A stretch of DNA of 64,000 bases from positions 55,922,536 through 55,986,535 of the forward strand of contig NC_134896.1 in the NCBI RefSeq assembly GCF_041734735.1, in the 5' to 3' direction. Below, one piece after another: positions 12,212-46,400 of the stretch (position 1 is its first letter; each line of letters starts with the position of its first letter). Source of the stretch: Babylonia areolata (lineage: Eukaryota; Mollusca; Gastropoda; Neogastropoda; Buccinidae). The notes beneath the pieces are model-generated. The model was not told where the DNA came from and made no database searches. It was given only the letters and a program-made list of their open reading frames with translations. A program made the position numbers and the translations under genes.

Positions 12212-12443
12212 TTAACTCACTAAGTACAGCCAGTCCTCTCTTCTCCTCTACACAGACCCCTCGGATGTCCAGTGGGTGTCTGAATGACCCAACCTTTAGC
12301 TTCTGTCATCAGAATTGTGGTATTCTTTGTCAACATTCACGTCTTCAGTATAAGAGCCTTCCGCTTGCAATATTTTGATGATGGTAATTGGGATGAAACG
12401 CTGTTAACATCGTCTCTTTCGCCGTTCGTATGGAGAGAGTTAA
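12212..12443. mobile_element. TTAA-bounded MITE-like element, copy 1
   Basis: Starts TTAACTCACTAAGTACAGCC and ends CGTATGGAGAGAGTTAA. The ends form an imperfect terminal inverted repeat (TTAACTCaCTC..TACG against TTAACTCtCTC..TACG) with TTAA at each boundary. The body carries ACCCCTCGGATGTCCAGTGG and TGATGATGGTAATTGGG. Two more copies lie at 29662 and 48348. Size and TTAA target suggest a non-autonomous piggyBac-type element, but no transposase is present to confirm this. Confidence 0.75.
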
Positions 12444-13229
12444 CTGGGGAAGAGATGCCTGGAATATTCTGCTGACCTGACGGGTAACACTTCTTTGTGG
12501 ACACGGTTCAAGTCTGTGACTGTCTGGAGTGAACAGAAGTACTGAATGCCCGTCAGTCTCATTGGATGATACCTTACTGTTTCGAAGGCTTTGTTATTTT
12601 TCTTCTCTGTCTACTTTATAACTTTCGAAGTTTAAGCCACTCAACATATTGAGAACACCACTAAACTACGACTGATGTGTCTGGATCATTTGCCATTGGG
12701 GATCACAGTTCACTGCCCATGCTGGGATATCTGGAGAGTCCTCTTGGGTTAAAACTGCAGTCACATTAGGTTCTCAATTGGCTCTTGGAGAGAAATCTGA
12801 TGAACCCCAATTCTAGTCTCGCTGAAAGGTTTTCCAATCTTTGCAAAGTTATTTTCAAATAACGGAAGGGTTGTTCAGTTCTTACATGCACTTGTTTTCC
12901 TCCACTTTTATGTTGCACACACACACACACACGTACATATGCACACACACACACACACATCTCATGATCACACATAAATGTGAGCAGTTCTGAAATGCAT
13001 CATCATATGTATATATTCTCTAAGAAAAAACAGTGCATCTCATCCAGGTCCCTATTGACAAGCTTCTTTCCGCACTCCTCACCTCTTTAAATGCGAAAAC
13101 AAACCTCATCACACGCATCCTCAAGCTGCACATGAAGATCCACCCATCCATCCATCCATACATGCCTTCATAGTCCACTCACACGTGTACACGCTCACAT
13201 CTACAAACACTATACACATGTGCAAGGAA
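12444..13229. other. No gene recognised
   Basis: AT-rich unique-looking sequence with a (CA)n stretch at 12915-12960. Neither strand gives an exon-like frame with splice signals. Confidence 0.45.
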
Positions 13230-13335
13230 AGTGACAGTAGCGAAGTCATGTATCTGCCATAAATACAGTGTCTGCGAGGTCCTGGATTCAAATCCTGGTC
13301 TCCCCTTTCTCCCAAGTTTGACTGGAAAATCAAAC

Positions 13336-13721
13336 TTCTTCTTCTTCTTCTTTGTTCGTGGGCTGCAACTCCCACGTTCACTTGTATATACACGAGTAGG
13401 CTTTTACATGTATGACCGTTTTTACCCCGCCATGTAGGCAGCCATACTCCGCTTTCAGGGGTGTGCATGCTGGGTATGTACTTGTTTCCATAACCCATCG
13501 AACGCTGACATGGAGCACAGGATCTTTAACGTGCGTATTTGATCTTTTGTTTGCGTATACACACAAAGGGGGTTCAGGCACTAGCAGGTCTGCACATATG
13601 TTGACCTGGGAGATCGGAAAAATGTCCACCCTTTACCCATCAGGCGCCGTCACCGTGATTTGAACCCGGGACCCTCAGATTGAAAGTCCAACGCTTTAAC
13701 CATTCGGCTATTGCGCCCGTC
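13336..13721 (-). repeat. SINE family 1 inserted in family 3 SINE
   Basis: On the minus strand it begins GGGCGCAATAGCCGAATGG (tRNA-like A box TAGCCGARTGG) and contains GGGTTCAAATCACGGTGAC. It ends in a GAAGAAGAAG tail. It is flanked by an exact 12-bp duplication, GGAAAATCAAAC, at 13324-13335 and 13722-13733, which proves insertion by target-primed integration. Confidence 0.9.
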
Positions 13722-13961
13722 GGAAAATCAAACCATTCAAGTCATACTGATGAGACAATAAACTGTGGTCGAAAGTGCAGCACGCACTTGGCGCACTGAA
13801 TTAAAAGCCATGACAACAGGTGTGTTGTCCTCTGGCAAAATTCTGTTAATGAAACCCATTCCGACAGGCACACAAACATATACGCATGCATTCAAGGCCT
13901 GACTACCGCTCTGGGTGACGCTGCTGCTCAGGCATCTGCCTAGCAGTTGTGGTGTAGCATG

Positions 13962-14355
13962 TATTTGTATTTCTTTTCGTCACAACAGATTTCTCTGTGT
14001 GAAATTCGGGCTGCTCTCCCCAGGGAGAACACGTCGCTACACTACAGCGCCACCCATTTTTTTTGCATTTTTTCCTGCATGCAGTTTTATTTGTTTTTCC
14101 TATCGATGTGGATTTTTCTACAGAATTTTGCCAGGAACAACCCTTTTGTTGCCGTGGATTCTTTTACGTGCACTAAGTGCATACTGCACACGGGACCTCG
14201 GTTTATCGTCTCATCCGAATGACTAGCGTCCAGACCACCACTCAAGGTCTAGTGGAGGGGGAGAAAATATCGGCGGCTGAACCGTGATTCGAACCAGTGC
14301 GCTCAGATTCTCTCGCTTCCAAGGCGGACGCGTTACCTCTAGGCCATCACTCCAC
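13962..14355 (-). repeat. SINE family 2 inserted in family 3 SINE
   Basis: On the minus strand it begins GGAGTGATGGCCTAGAGGTA (A box), has GGTTCGAATCACGG (B box) and the CCACTAGACCTTGAGTGGTG segment. It ends with AAAGAAATACAAATACA. No clear target duplication could be read. Confidence 0.8.
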
Positions 14356-14544
14356 TATGGATTTGTCCGAATGCAGTGACACCTGGAGAGACTGGGAACG
14401 GAAACAAACACTCCAACAGAAACTGTCACACCCGTTTCCAAAGCCTGGCGTCCACTGTCTGCAGACTGTCGTCACTTCGTTGGCAGTTTGACGGAGATAG
14501 GCTGTCAACAGAAAGAGGCATTGCCAAATAAACTGAACAATAAA

Positions 14545-14692
14545 GACATGACAGTTTCAGTTTCAGTTTCAGTAGCTCAAGGAGGCGTCACTGCGTTCGG
14601 ACAAATCCGTATACGCTACACCACATCTGCCAAGCAGATGCCTGACCAGCAGCGTAACCCAACGCGCTTAGCCAGGCCTTGAGAAAAAAATA
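14545..14692 (-). repeat. SINE family 3, 3' part only
   Basis: TTTCAGTTTCAGTTTCAG, GGAGGCGTCACTGCG, TTCGGACAAATCCGTATACG and GCTTAGCCAGGCCTTGAG are the family 3 tail in reverse. The copy is 5'-truncated. It is followed by AATAAATA low complexity and, at 14735-14805, a reversed LINE-like tail (ACTACTACTATGTATAAGGCGC). Confidence 0.7.
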
Positions 14693-15018
14693 AATAAATA
14701 AAATCAATAAATAAATAAATAAATACATAAAAAAAGAACTACTACTACTACTACTATGTATAAGGCGCAAAAACTTGATGAAGTCAACTATAAGCGTACA
14801 AAAAAACCCCCAAAAAACAAAAAAAAAACCTAAATAACTATTAAAAAAAAAACAAAAAAAAAACAATAAATAAATAAAAATGACAGGCATAACAGACAAA
14901 CATCACAGATGTACAGACAAATGGAACACACAGACAGCTGATAAACAAAAACGAAAAAAATGAAAAAAAGAAGAAGAATGAGAGGTCTTCCAAGTACATA
15001 TCTGAAAGTTAATAGTAA

Positions 15019-16300
15019 AACACACACACATCCACACACACACACAAACATTCACACACACACATACACAAACATTCACACACACACACACACAAACATT
15101 CACACACACATACACACAAACATTCACACACACACACACACAAACATTCACACACACACATATACAAACATTCAAACACACACATACACACACAAACATT
15201 CACACACACACATACACAAACATTCAAACACACACACACACACACACACACAAACATTCACACACACAAACATTCACAGACACACATACACACACAAACA
15301 TCCACACACACACACACACAAACATCCACACACACACACACATACATACACAAACATTCACACATACACATACACGCACACAAACATTCACACACACACA
15401 TACATGCACAAACATTCACACACACATACATACACACAAACATTCACACACACACATACACACACACAACATTCACACACACACACACAAACATTCACAC
15501 AGACATACACACACACACAAACATTCACACACACACACACACACACACAAACATTCACACACACACACATACACACACAAACATTCACACACACACACAC
15601 AAACATTCACACACACACACATACACACACAAACATTCACACACACACATACACACACAAACATTCACACACACACAAACATACACAAACATTCACACAC
15701 ACACATATACACACAAACATTCACACACACACACACACACACACAAACATTCACACACACGCACACACAAACATTCACACATACACATATACACACACAC
15801 ATTCACACACACACACACACACACATTCACACACAAACATTCACACACACACATGCACACTCAAACATTCACACACAAACACACACATACACGCACACAA
15901 ACATTCACACACACATACACAAACATTCACACACACACACACATACAAACATTCACACACACACACACACACACACATCCACACACACACACAAACATTC
16001 ACACACACATACACACACAAACATTCACTCACACACACAAACATTCACACACACACACATACACACACAAACATTCACACACATACACAAACATTCACAC
16101 ACACACATACACACACACAAACATTCACACACATACACACACACATACACACAAACATTCACACACATACACACACACACAAACATTCACACACACACAA
16201 ACATTCACACACATACACACACACAGAAACATTCACACACACACAAACATTCACACACACACACACACAAACATTCACACACACACACACACTCACAAAA
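15019..16300. repeat. CA-rich array with CAAACATTCA punctuation
   Basis: About 1.3 kb of (CA)n broken every 20-40 bp by AAACATTCACACACA and ACATACACACA variants. The 462-codon plus-strand frame ([10 protein letters not shown]) and several minus-strand CVCVCV frames are composition artefacts. The array sits in the FANCL intron after the last exon found. Confidence 0.95.
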
Positions 16301-16425
16301 AAGTGCATGTATTTACACACAATAACACATATACACAAATGCATATAAATAATAACACACTCCAAAAAACAAAGGCGTGTGAAATGTATCCGGCAGATGC
16401 ACACAATCACTACATGTAGCTTTAC

Positions 16426-39241
<22,816 letters not shown>

Positions 39242-40435
39242 GTTTTGACTGACAGATCCATGTATGTCAATCAAGCACCATTCTTCGTCGTTACTGTTCT
39301 TTCACCGCACTTTCATTTCATTTTCAGAAACCGCGCAACTTGTTTTGTGGAATGATCTCCCCTAGGCATTTGGAGTTATTGTTACATGGGTAGATTAAAT
39401 TTTGAGAATGAGAAGAAAAGGGAGGGGGGGGGGGGTCTGACCCGCATGACCCAGTTGTTTACATCTCAGTGGCAGGACAGGGTAAACTGACAAGACAGAA
39501 AGTAAAAAATTCAGATAATGTTTTTTTGATAGATTTTTATTTACAGCTTGCAATGCGAATTCTTGTTAGATTTCCAAAAGTTTTGGATTTGTGTAATCTA
39601 TGTGATCATCTACACAGCAGCACAAAAACACTCTTCGCAATCTAGAACAATTCAAAGAACGAGTGATGAGATCGTACCAGGTTCGTGGATCGTACACAAA
39701 GGGTTTGACAAAGCAACCAGATAACTTATATGTATATATGGAACAAGTTTGGTGTCTGTCCTCAGCCAGCGGCGTCTCAGCATGCTAGGCCATGTCCGAA
39801 GATTGAGAAGGGGCGTCCATCTCTTTGCTACAGAGATCAAGAAAAAGAAAAGCCTGTAAAGTCCTATCAGGACTGAGTTGTCCAGACATTGTAGACGCTT
39901 TTAAAGCTCCAAGGTATTAATACCAATGGGGACAAGTCAATTTCACTTTCATGTTTTATTGGACACACCGCGGGCGCGGCAGCGGCTATCACCATAAGAA
40001 CAGGCAGTTTCACATGTTTCGTATTCACAAACTAAGCACATTTTGGGGAAACGCAAACTCGTCAAACAAGCAAAGCGTATGTTTAAAAAAAAATCCTCCT
40101 CTGTCCATTAATTAACACACTGATCTAGGAAGTCCCAGACCCTTTTCATTCATTCGTTTATCTATTTTCCAGGAGATTAAAACGAGGTATAAAAGGAGCT
40201 TGAAATAGATCATAACCAGTGAGCAAATGACTGGAGTTACATGACAATAGGGAATGCTCTTTTGGCCAAATTGTTCATTTTGATAAGTTCAAGGATGTCG
40301 TTTGCATAGTTACTGAACAGACCATATCATCGAATACTTTCCGATCCATATTATTACTCCTCTTCACGTTGTCTGCTTCGCGTCAGACACTATCTATTAT
40401 TATAAGTTCAGAAAAATTACAAAGTAACCGCAAAC
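39242..40435. promoter_or_regulatory. Divergent intergenic region between FANCL and SDR gene
   Basis: The 1.2 kb separating the two start codons must hold both 5' ends. A consensus TATAAAAG lies at 40188-40195 on the plus strand, about 240 bp before the SDR start codon, and could place its transcription start near 40220. No equivalent element was seen for FANCL. The interval also holds a poly-G run (39425-39436) and a LINE remnant. The promoter assignment is inference from position. Confidence 0.4.
39745..39955 (+). mobile_element. LINE remnant, C-terminal end of a second clade
   Basis: Plus-strand frames give SVLSQRRLSMLGHVRRL, then RRGRPSLCYRDQEKEK and LLKLQGINTNGD. This is the order seen after the reverse transcriptase core in many LINEs: RRLRWLGHV..RM, GRP..R(Y/F)KD, then DLK..(G/N)I....WE. 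It has more than one frame break. It is clearly different from the CR1-like fragments at 24840 and 34909. Confidence 0.55.
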
Positions 40436-43400
40436 ATGGCTAACAATGATAAGATGAAGGAGTTAATGGAAAATATGCCTAACCCAGACGCAATTTTTGA
40501 GTCTTGGTGGCCGTTTATTATAGCAGGCACAGCAGGTATCCTGTACGGATTGAGGTGAGAACAAAACTAAGCCGAAATCAGTAACTGCTTGCAAAGCACA
40601 TCAGAATTCGGATCAAGAGTACCGCATTTTCGTATCATGAAATGCGTTGTGGATCATAAGTACCGAATACATTATCAGTCAAGCAGCAATCAATCAATTG
40701 TGCTCTTAAGAAGATTTTGAATTAATGAAGAAATCAGTGATGCAGATCGCGCATTGCGACACATGAATCGATTCGGTACTAAAACAGGATATCATGTTCC
40801 AGTTTCAGTACTTCACGAATCTAGGACTCGTGAAGTGAATCGTACACAGATAAGACACACTGGAGCTGAGTTGTGCATCCACGCATTATGTGTTTATAAA
40901 ATAATGTATTTGGATTTATCTTTATGACATCCATATTTGATAGTTACACTGAAATGCACTCAATTTCATTTTAGCTGTGGACTATCTGATGTACGAGTGT
41001 GTGTACAGCACAGTAAAGTGATGTGTGACATACATATACTCATTGTATAAGTGTGCCAATGCTTTGTGACTGGCAGGTCTTGGCTGCGAGGTCCCAAATG
41101 TGTGGGTGGAGTTCAGCTGAATGGAAAGACTGTCATCGTCACTGGAGCAAACTCGGGTGTAGGCAAAGCAGCAGCTACTGAGTTTGCTAAGAGAGGTACG
41201 GCGTGATATACATTGCTTTTTTTCCCTGTGGTTAATTTTGTTCATTTTTACCGCGATTCAGAATTTTAAAAAATAAAATAATTTTGGAGCACATAGACTG
41301 ATAATTAGAGTGAATGTGTACCATTCTCCTGTTCTTATACTTTAGTTTCTGTAGTCCAGTGTACTAAGAAAGTCAGTGGGGAAATGTTAATTAAATTCTA
41401 ATTCAAAATGAAATTTAAATCAGACTCAGTTTGTTGTGTGCACTTTTTGAGAAGGAATTTCATTGCTGAATGAATTGATAATGATACTGAATTCGAACTT
41501 CCATATTTGGATACTGATGCCTTTGGCTTGACTTGAACATGTATATAACTATCGTGAGCCAAAATGACCTTTTTGTTTTACGTTTTTTCAACTGTCCAGG
41601 TGCTCGTCTGATTCTGGCCTGCAGGAATGAAACAGAAGGGAGAGCCACTGCTGAGGAGTTACGCAAAGAAACGAGCAACATTAATATTGTGTTCATGTTG
41701 TTGGACTTGGCCTCTTTCAAGTCTATACGAGCCTTTGTTGACAAGTTTAACGAGAGTGAGATTGCCACTTTTGTAATGATGAATACTAACGAGGAGAGAG
41801 AGATTGCAACTTTTGTAATGATGAATACTAACGAGGATAGAGAGATTGCAACTTTTGTAATGATGAATACTAACGAGGAGAGAGAGATTGCAACTTTTGT
41901 CATGATGAATACTAACACAGCAACAGTAACAGCTTTAAGAATACATTCTGTGAACCGGTATATTTATATTTCAGTGTTTATGTGAGCTTATATGAAAATG
42001 GGAATTTTGGGAAATTAGAGATATAAATGAACGTGGAACCTGGGAAATTTTAAACGTGTGAACACTATCACTACCTTCCACACTTTGCATTGTTAATTAA
42101 TTTTAGAAACACATCTTCATTCTTATGTATCCAGGGTGGTATTTTGTAATATGTTTTCTAAAGCCATTTTGAATGATGAGCAATAGAAAGTCATTGAAGA
42201 ATTATGATTTTTTATGTAGAAATATTACACAGAATTAATAATGTTTCCAAGGACCAAGATGAAAAAAAAAATCATGATTAGTTTGTGCTTTAAAGAAAGG
42301 TATAATGATGGAATAAGAGAAAGGTGTATCATTTACTAAGTTGTTTGTGTTCTTTTATACCACTTGTCCTTTTTCTTTCTGTCTTCATTTCTCACATTAC
42401 TTGATAGTTGGTTTGACGGGCGCAATAGCCGAGTGGTTAAAGCGTTGGACTGTCAATCTGAGGGTCCTGGATTCGAATCACGGTGACGGCGCCTGGTGGG
42501 TAAAGGGTGGAGATTTTAATGATCTCCCAGGTCAACACATGTACAGACCTGCTAGTGCCTGAACCCCCTTCGTGTGTATATGCAAGCAGAAGATCAAATA
42601 CGCACGTTAAAGATCCTGTAATCCATGTCAGCGTTCGGTGGGTTATGGAAACAAGAACATACCCAGCATGCACACCCCCGAAAATGGAGTATGGCTGCCT
42701 ACATGGCGGGGTAAAAACGGTTATACACGTAAAAGCCCACTCGTGTGCATACGAGTGAACGCAGAAGAAGAAGAAGAAGATAGTTGGTTTGCTGAAAGTG
42801 TTTTGTGTTTTTAATTTTATTCAAAAGTGAAGAAGAATTTTGTTTCAAGATTGAAGATAAGAACGACAATTGTTCAGTGTGTGTACGTGCAGTAGTCACA
42901 GTTACCAAGATGACATTGATCTGTAGGTGAGCGGAGAGCCCTGTACTTGTTTTCAGAGGAGGAGCATCTCCACATCCTGGTGAACAATGCTGGAGTCATG
43001 ATGTGTCCAGAGGAGAAGTCGGCTGAGAAGTTTGAACTCCAGTTTGCTGTCAACTACCTGGGTAAGGAAAGGACTGTTTAGGAACTTGACATTTGTCGTC
43101 AGTGTTCACAGTAGTGTCTGTGCTCACTGCACTTTCATTCTGTTAACATCTGTTCCTTCACTGATGCTTGAGTTTATTTGTTTATTTATATCCTCTGGCA
43201 AAAAATTGATAGATTCTATGGGATTGATGGTAACAGTATTTCACACAGAAATTTCACACAGAAAAATCTGTTGTGATAAAAAGAAATACAAATACAAATA
43301 AAAAGTGCATTGGAACAAACCAATACTACACAGGTAGATAAAAAGGTATGGTTTTTTTTTTATTTAGTCATTCAGATGAAACGATAAACTGAGATCCCGT

Positions 43401-46400
43401 GTGCAGCATGCACTTAGCGCACGTAAAAGAACCCACGGCAACAAAAGGGTTGTTCCTGGCAAAATTCTGCAGAAAAATCCACTTTGATAGGAAAAAACAA
43501 ATAAAACTGCACGGAGGAAAAATACAAAACCCCCCCAAAAAAAAAACAGTTGTGACATGGCCCTGTTAGATATAAAAAATATTGTTTAATTACACATACT
43601 TAACCGTGACCCAACTAGTGCAGACTCCGGCAGGGGTCTGACATTCCTGTCCTGTGCAAACTACTATCCGCCTATGCGGAGAAAATGAAACTACGGCCGA
43701 TAACCTCCCGGAAGTAGGTAACCTCCCCTTTGTCCCGCTGGCTAGCGCCCTCTTTTTCCGGCAGCCATTATGACTCCTGTTCCTGTGCTCTCCATACGGC
43801 TAAGTTTTTTCGTATTTTCTGTCTGTCTGTCGATTCTCTGGCGTTCTTGTTTTTTGTCAAATTTTGTCTCGAACCAGGTCACATAATTATATGGTTCGAT
43901 TGGGATATTGGGCTAAAATTTCCTATATACTGCTGAATCTTGTGCAAAGACAAATCAAAGTGCTAACACACCAGTCATTCACACACATACCCAGCTCCAA
44001 TTCAGAGGGATGAAAGATGAAACTGTGTGATTGACAGGGCTGCAAGCAACATTGATAAATTAAAAAAAACAAAAACAATTTCCTGCAGGCACATTCCTGC
44101 TGACGGAACTGTTGCTGGACAAGCTGAAATCCTCGGCGCCGAGCCGCATCATCAACACGACGGCCTCCGCTGCCAACCTTGGGGAGATCCGTTTCGATAA
44201 CATCAACCTGAAAGGGGACTACACTCCTGGCAAAGCCTACGCCCAGAGCAAGTTTGCTGTGCTGCTGTACTCACAGCATTTGGCTGAGAGGCTGAAAGGT
44301 GCAGTTTATGATTATTGTTATTATTAAACAATTTTTTTCCCCTTTGCAGTGAAGGTTAGACTTCTCAAGGAAAAACATATGTAATCCAGTTCCACATAAA
44401 GTCGTTAAAAATGCAAAAACCACACAGTCACATTTCATCAGAAACCAAGTAGAATATACTTTAAGGAGTGTACATAATTGTTATTATTACCATTATTATT
44501 TATACTTTGATAGCACCTGTCTTTGGTCAGAGACCAAACTGCAAGCACTTGTTGATAATGATGATATTGTTATTTATACCTTGTTTATTGATACTTCTAT
44601 AGCATCTATCTTTGGTCAGAGACCAGACTCTGAGGACTTTCATTATTTTATTATCATTATTATTAACCTTACTATTGATACTTACACAACACCTGTCAGC
44701 GCTCAGAGACCAAGCTCTCAGCGCTTCACAAACATGGAGTCATTTGCACAACAGGCTGTCTGCCTGGGTAGAACTGACTGACTGCTGCCTTGGTGCTTAG
44801 CATTTGCTTTCTGTGTCATTCAGTCCGGCTTTCACAAGATTTGGCCTTTTCCATTGGTCTGGAGGCTACTTTGGTTGCCCGTCAGTATAAAGACAAATGA
44901 TGAATAATGGGTTTTTTTAAAAATCTTTGTTATTTTAGCGTGGTGGTTGTTGGTGCCGATACTCTCAGACACAGTTATGCTTTTGTGAAAAAGCAATGAA
45001 ATGCTGCTCTCAAGTCTGGTTAGAGGATGGCAAGTCTGATTACAAAATTTAACACACACACACACTCACACACTCACACACGCACACGCACACGCACACA
45101 CACAAAATGAACAAGAAAATGCTATGTCAAATGTAAAGGGGGAAGTCAGAAAATCACATGTTTGTCATCCTGCTCAGAATGTTTTAAACAAAGTTAATTT
45201 TTTAAAATTTTTTTACAAGAACAGTGCCTCTTTGGATTTCCGTACCAGCCACAGTTGCTGAGGCTCCTTGTTTCGCATCCTACAAGCAGGGGTTCCAGAA
45301 GTTGTCATTTTGATTGACTGTCCTCTCCCCACAAGCAGGGTCTACGAAGGTTGGGACTTGTCCCCAGGGACCTATATCAGTCTATGGTAGCCAGACTGGC
45401 CTAGCTAGAGACATGAAAAACTGGGGTTCTCTTTCTCTCTATAGTGTTTTTACTAACCCAGTTTAATTTATTTACAGTTTCTTCAAAAGCACGCTTGCAA
45501 CACTGCATAACCATCAAAATTGATGGCACAGTATTGTATGATAGTCAGTCATGTCCAACTTTGACCATCAGAACAGCAGTGGAGACAACTGCTGTGCTGA
45601 CTATCTGGGCTAGAATTTGATTATAGTGGAGAATGTCTTACCCAAGTTACATCCCCACTCTCTCGGCCAAGAGGGTTTTAGGACAGTCAGCATTGGGATG
45701 GTTCCCATAGACCGACTAGCCCCCAAGGCTGCAGCACTAAGAGCCAGTGCAATTTTGCCTCCTAGTTTGAGAGTCATAGTGTGTCCTTGACAAAAGAGTT
45801 AAGCTGTGAATGGTTTCCCATTGCAATAGAGAAACCATTGGTAATACAGCTCTCACTTTGCTGCGTTGGCCCAGCTGTATACTGACGTCAATCTGTGATA
45901 TAGGCTGAGTGTTGAGCACAGTGTTATTAATTCAGATTCAGAAGAAAAGACACCTCATTGTCTTGACCTTCACTTCAGACAAACCCAGTTTGATATATTT
46001 CCATTTCCTTGAAAAGCGCACCTGTAACACTGCATGACCATCAAACATTGATGGCACAGTATAATTAATTCATATTCAGAAAGAAAAGAGTGAAATAACT
46101 AAGACCCTGATTGTCTTGACCTTCGCTGCAGACACGGAGGTGACGGTGAACATGGTGAACCCGGGGGTGGTGAACAGCAACGCTCACCGCCACATGCCCT
46201 TCAAGACGAGCCGCTTCATCCGCATCAGCTTCTCTCCCTTTGTCTACTTCCTGATGAAGACCTGTGAGGACGGCGCCCAGACCACCGTCTTCTGCGCCAC
46301 CGCTGAGGAGCTGGACGGGGTCCGCGGGAAACTTTACAAGTCAGTGTGTGGGTGTGGGTGGGGGTAGGGGTGGGTGTACGGTTGTGGGTGGGTGTAGGGG

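Larger units (their letters stand above)
13230..14410 (+). repeat. SINE family 3 host split by two later SINE insertions
   Basis: The head (GTGTCTGCGAGG, GATTCAAATCCTGG) and TGACTGGAAAATCAAAC lie at 13230-13335. The body resumes at 13722 (GGAAAATCAAACC, GAGACAATAAACTGTGG, GTTGTCCTCTGG, AGGCCTGACTACC). The tail finishes at 14355-14410 (ATGGATTTGTCCGAATGCAG, TGACACCTGGAGAGACTG). Its two interruptions are a family 1 SINE and a family 2 SINE, both in reverse orientation, so the host is the oldest of the three. Confidence 0.8.

Noticed and set aside
14960-16419. Open frames of up to 462 codons ([10 protein letters not shown]) and many CVCVCV frames in CA/GT arrays
   Set aside because: They arise from dinucleotide composition that excludes stop codons. 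They have no start context, no domain, and the frame is lost wherever the array changes phase.
41533-41985. 150-codon single-exon gene on the plus strand
   Set aside because: It is SDR exon 3 read through into its intron and the 42-bp array. The splice sites at 41599 and 41756 fit the family alignment.
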